A DNA stretch of 7,455 nt from Erysipelotrichaceae bacterium (GTDB taxonomy: Bacteria; Bacillota_I; Bacilli_A; Erysipelotrichales; Erysipelotrichaceae): assembly GCA_003510215.1 (NCBI GenBank), contig DOKQ01000168.1, positions 1 through 7,455 of the forward strand. Direction: 5' to 3'. Position 1 is the first letter of the stretch, and each line of letters starts with the position of its first letter. Of this stretch, positions 5,921 to 7,455 are shown piece by piece. The position numbers and the translations under genes are program-made. The notes below the pieces were generated by a model. It saw nothing but the letters and a program-made list of their open reading frames with translations, had not been told where the DNA came from and did not search any database.

Positions 5921-6397
5921 TTATTGCTTATCTGAACTAAAGAATGATAAATCGCAAACAAAAATGGATGATGTTTCTCCCCATGGATGATAACCGGTGG
6001 CAAAAAATTCAAATCCCATCTTTTCGTAGAATCCTACATGATCACTACAAAGATATAGCTTGTCAAAACCCAGGTTTTTTGCATCTTCTTTGATATATTC
6101 AATTAAAGTTTTGCTTAAGTGCTTTCCCCGATATTCTTCTTCAATAATCAGTGCAACTACATACGGCCACACATCCATTCGGCTGACAAAATCATTGGTG
6201 ACCAAACCTGCTCCTCCCACTATGTTATGACCATCGACTAAGATATACCATTGTGGAAGTGGTGAGGTTGATCTCATCATGCTTCTTAGGCAATCATCAT
6301 AGACGGGTTTACTGACCTCAGATGCCCAATGATGCTGAAAGAAGAGAATGGCTGGTTCAAGCCATTGAGGATGGTTTTTTACTGAGATTAGATTCAT
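5921..6397 (-). CDS. GNAT-family N-acetyltransferase
   Basis: A 158-residue protein of single-GNAT-domain size, expected to move an acetyl group from acetyl-CoA to an amine. The central strands VALIIEEEYRGKHLSKTLIEYIKEDAK (81-107) form motif A, with the acetyl-CoA pyrophosphate loop YRGKHLSKTL. Its second and third small positions are His and Ser rather than the usual Gly/Ala. LYLCSDHVGFYEKMGFEF (114-131) is motif B, with the usual FYEKMGF signature. I start at ATG 6397, 6 nt after AGGAGG (6409-6404), not at an upstream in-frame ATG at 6472, which would overlap the divergent methyltransferase start and has no ribosome site. The substrate is unknown; small stand-alone members act on antibiotics, polyamines, amino acids or protein N-termini. 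The gene is divergent from the methyltransferase across 64 bp. Confidence 0.9.
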   Translation of the reverse strand: MNLISVKNHPQWLEPAILFFQHHWASEVSKPVYDDCLRSMMRSTSPLPQWYILVDGHNIVGGAGLVTNDFVSRMDVWPYVVALIIEEEYRGKHLSKTLIEYIKEDAKNLGFDKLYLCSDHVGFYEKMGFEFFATGYHPWGETSSIFVCDLSFFSSDKQ

Positions 6398-6410
6398 TGG
6401 TTTCCTCCTA

Positions 6411-6439
6411 TTGATATTTTTATTTGATTCGACTAAGAT
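6411..6439 (+). promoter_or_regulatory. Promoter of the methyltransferase gene
   Basis: TTGATA (6411-6416; 5 of 6) and TAAGAT (6434-6439; 4 of 6) are separated by 17 bp. Predicted start is near 6446, about 16 nt before the ATG at 6462. The -35 box lies directly beside the acetyltransferase ribosome site on the other strand, so the two divergent genes may interfere. Confidence 0.55.
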
Positions 6440-6461
6440 GGTATCAGAAAGCGGTGAAGTT

Positions 6462-7091
6462 ATGAAGTGCATCTTATGTCAATCCAGTTCTTTGAATATA
6501 GCGACATTTAGGAATGTTTCTATCTATCAATGTCAGCATTGTCAAAGTGTTTTTAAGAATCCAAGTGATTATATAAGCCGTATCGAAGAAGACAAAGTTT
6601 ACCAAAGCCATAACAATGATATTCACGACTCGAAATATTTAGCTTTTGTCTCGCCAATCATTTACGAAATTCAGCAAAGTTTTTCAACTGATTCTCTTGG
6701 TTTGGATTTCGGATGTGGTAGCGGCCCCATCATATCCCATCATTTATCTACCTATGGCTATCGTATCCATCTATATGATCCACTGTTTTACCCTGATACA
6801 GAGCCATTACAACTGAAATTTGACTATATCATTTGCAGTGAGGTGATGGAACACTTCAAGCAACTCTATCTAGAGTTACAACGTCTTTTTAACAAACTAA
6901 AACCACATGGCAAGCTCATTTGCATGACAGACATCTATCATACGGATACCGACTTTTCATCGTGATATTATCTGAAAGATCCGACACACATCTTTTTTGT
7001 TTCATCACACACCCTTGACTGGATTGCTTCGACCTTTCAATGTTCTGTAAAACACGAAAAAAGACTCATTGTCTTTACTCGAATTCAGTAA
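6462..7091 (+). pseudogene. Zinc-ribbon class I SAM methyltransferase interrupted by one TGA
   Basis: Codons 1-167 encode an N-terminal Cys cluster (C3, C6, C24, C27; a likely zinc ribbon), then a Rossmann methyltransferase core: SAM motif I LDFGCGSGP (81-89), the acidic residue after strand 2 at D106 (YDP), and motif DYIICSEVMEHF (121-132). A TGA at 6963-6965 (codon 168) ends the frame after DTDFSS. The same frame then stays open for 41 codons, beginning YYLKDPTHIFFVSSHTLDWI, to TAA 7089-7091. From family recall, homologues read F-x-x-W-Y-Y-x-x-D-P-T-H here, so the TGA appears to replace a Trp TGG. The intact gene would encode 209 residues. The start ATG 6462 follows GGTGA; the longer frame from 6411 runs over the promoter. 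The lost tail holds the last core strands, so the 167-residue product is probably inactive. A sequencing error would give the same picture. Confidence 0.75.
7057..7076 (-). terminator. Terminator of the GGDEF / 98-residue-protein operon
   Basis: On the minus strand, AAAGAC (7076-7071), a 5-nt loop and GTCTTT (7065-7060) form a 6-bp hairpin that runs into a six-T tract. The stop codon of the 98-residue gene (7077-7075) is partly inside the stem, the same layout as the terminator at 1584-1610. The stem has only two G-C pairs, so efficiency may be modest. The same bases encode the tail of the interrupted methyltransferase on the other strand. Confidence 0.5.
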
Positions 7092-7371
7092 ACATTCCTT
7101 CATCGATACTCATCGTTCCATCCCAAAAGAGAAAATCATAGTTCTCTTTTTTTGTTGTCAACCAGTGATAAAATTGCTCCGCCTCTGATTTCTTATGAAA
7201 CAGTTTTACTACATAAAGGTCAAAACACGTCACTTCTTGTGCATAGCGAATGAGAATGGATGCGTGGCGATGCAACCCTTCATCTCTAAATGACTGAGCC
7301 ACAACTCGACGATCCTTCAGTGATTCACAAAAGCGTAGACAAGCATGGACGCTACATTTAAACATGTACAT
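7075..7371 (-). CDS. 98-residue protein of unknown function, coupled to a GGDEF gene
   Basis: I do not recognise this protein with confidence. It is 98 residues, soluble, without signal peptide or membrane span. It is rich in Cys and His early (C6, H9, C11, C15, H34, H36) and ends in an acidic, aromatic tail (about 78-98). The stretch ESLKDRRVVAQSF (16-28) followed by alternating hydrophobic strands (HASILIRY, DLYVVKLF) and a helix (EAEQFYHWL) loosely resembles the small DUF503 fold, which carries SLKDKRRVV near its start; this is a weak hint. ATG 7371 is 3 nt after the stop of the upstream GGDEF gene, and purine-rich sequence with GGAG sits in that gene's last codons, so the two are probably one coupled operon. 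An ATG two codons later is an alternative start. Its end overlaps the interrupted methyltransferase frame by 17 nt. Confidence 0.72.
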   Translation of the reverse strand: MYMFKCSVHACLRFCESLKDRRVVAQSFRDEGLHRHASILIRYAQEVTCFDLYVVKLFHKKSEAEQFYHWLTTKKENYDFLFWDGTMSIDEGMFTEFE

Positions 7372-7374
7372 GAT

Positions 7375-7455
7375 TCACTCTTTCTCTCCAAAAACAAACT
7401 GATTCTTCCCTTGTCGTTTGGCTTTAGCCAATGCCTCTTCCGCAATGGTAATATA
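7375..7455 (-). CDS. C-terminal end of a GGDEF-domain protein (partial)
   Basis: The frame enters from the right edge and ends at TGA 7377-7375 after 26 visible codons. The residues IAEEALAKAKRQGKNQF, then VFGEKE, match the last helix and strand of GGDEF domains, where 'A..ALYxAKxxGRNxx' is typical. The signature motif itself lies outside the window, so catalytic status and any sensor domain cannot be judged. It is the likely first gene of a two-gene operon with the 98-residue protein and is the second cyclic-di-GMP gene in the window. Confidence 0.75.
   Translation of the reverse strand, partial: YITIAEEALAKAKRQGKNQFVFGEKE

Noticed and set aside
6398..6472. A longer acetyltransferase starting at ATG 6472
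   Set aside because: It would run through the divergent promoter and the AGGAGG site used by ATG 6397 and overlap the methyltransferase start.
6963..6965. UGA decoded as Trp throughout this genome
   Set aside because: TGG is used for Trp in the other genes, TGA ends the genes at 1981, 5302 and 7375, and only one gene carries an internal TGA.
6963..6965. UGA as a selenocysteine codon
   Set aside because: The homologous position appears to be Trp rather than Cys, and no stable stem-loop follows the codon.
1..7455. Defence, mobile or CRISPR system
   Set aside because: No repeat-spacer array, transposase, integrase, toxin-antitoxin pair, nuclease or phage gene is visible on either strand.

Overview
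The window looks like ordinary chromosome from a low-to-moderate GC Gram-positive bacterium (Bacillota). The evidence is strong purine-rich Shine-Dalgarno sites 5-8 nt before starts, sigma-A-type -35/-10 promoters, short hairpin-plus-T-run terminators that overlap stop codons, and protein families common in gut Firmicutes such as Erysipelotrichia. The lineage is a guess; there is no rRNA or tRNA here to fix it. TGA is used as a normal stop (ends of the genes at 1981, 5302 and 7375), so the standard bacterial code applies.

Layout. Positions 1-125 (minus) hold the first 41 codons of a gene running off the left edge. A 257-bp divergent regulatory region follows. It contains a perfect 16-bp palindrome and, just before the next gene, a cluster of overlapping inverted repeats. 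Positions 383-1585 (plus) encode an iron-containing alcohol dehydrogenase. A bidirectional terminator separates it from a minus-strand block, listed here from left to right: a thioredoxin-like protein, a small three-helix membrane protein, a 7TM sensor diguanylate cyclase (TTG start), an OFA-type major facilitator transporter and methylglyoxal synthase (mgsA). Transcription runs from mgsA leftward. mgsA and the transporter overlap by 4 nt. The cyclase, the membrane protein and the thioredoxin each have their own promoter close to, or overlapping, the stop codon of the gene before them.

The right-hand third has a GNAT acetyltransferase (minus) divergent from a methyltransferase with an N-terminal zinc-ribbon-like Cys cluster (plus). 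The methyltransferase frame is cut by one TGA and then stays open for 41 more codons. Convergent with it is a minus-strand pair: the C-terminal end of a second GGDEF protein, entering from the right edge, and a 98-residue unknown protein starting 3 nt after it.

How the genes may fit together (inference): MgsA makes methylglyoxal from dihydroxyacetone phosphate, the coupled transporter could move a related small organic anion, and the Fe-alcohol dehydrogenase could reduce aldehydes of the same pathway. Two GGDEF genes in 7.5 kb point to cyclic-di-GMP signalling. I see no CRISPR array, insertion sequence, phage gene or recognisable defence system. The most unusual points are the in-frame TGA in the methyltransferase, the stacked dyads before the dehydrogenase, the mgsA-transporter coupling and the GGDEF-linked 98-residue protein.
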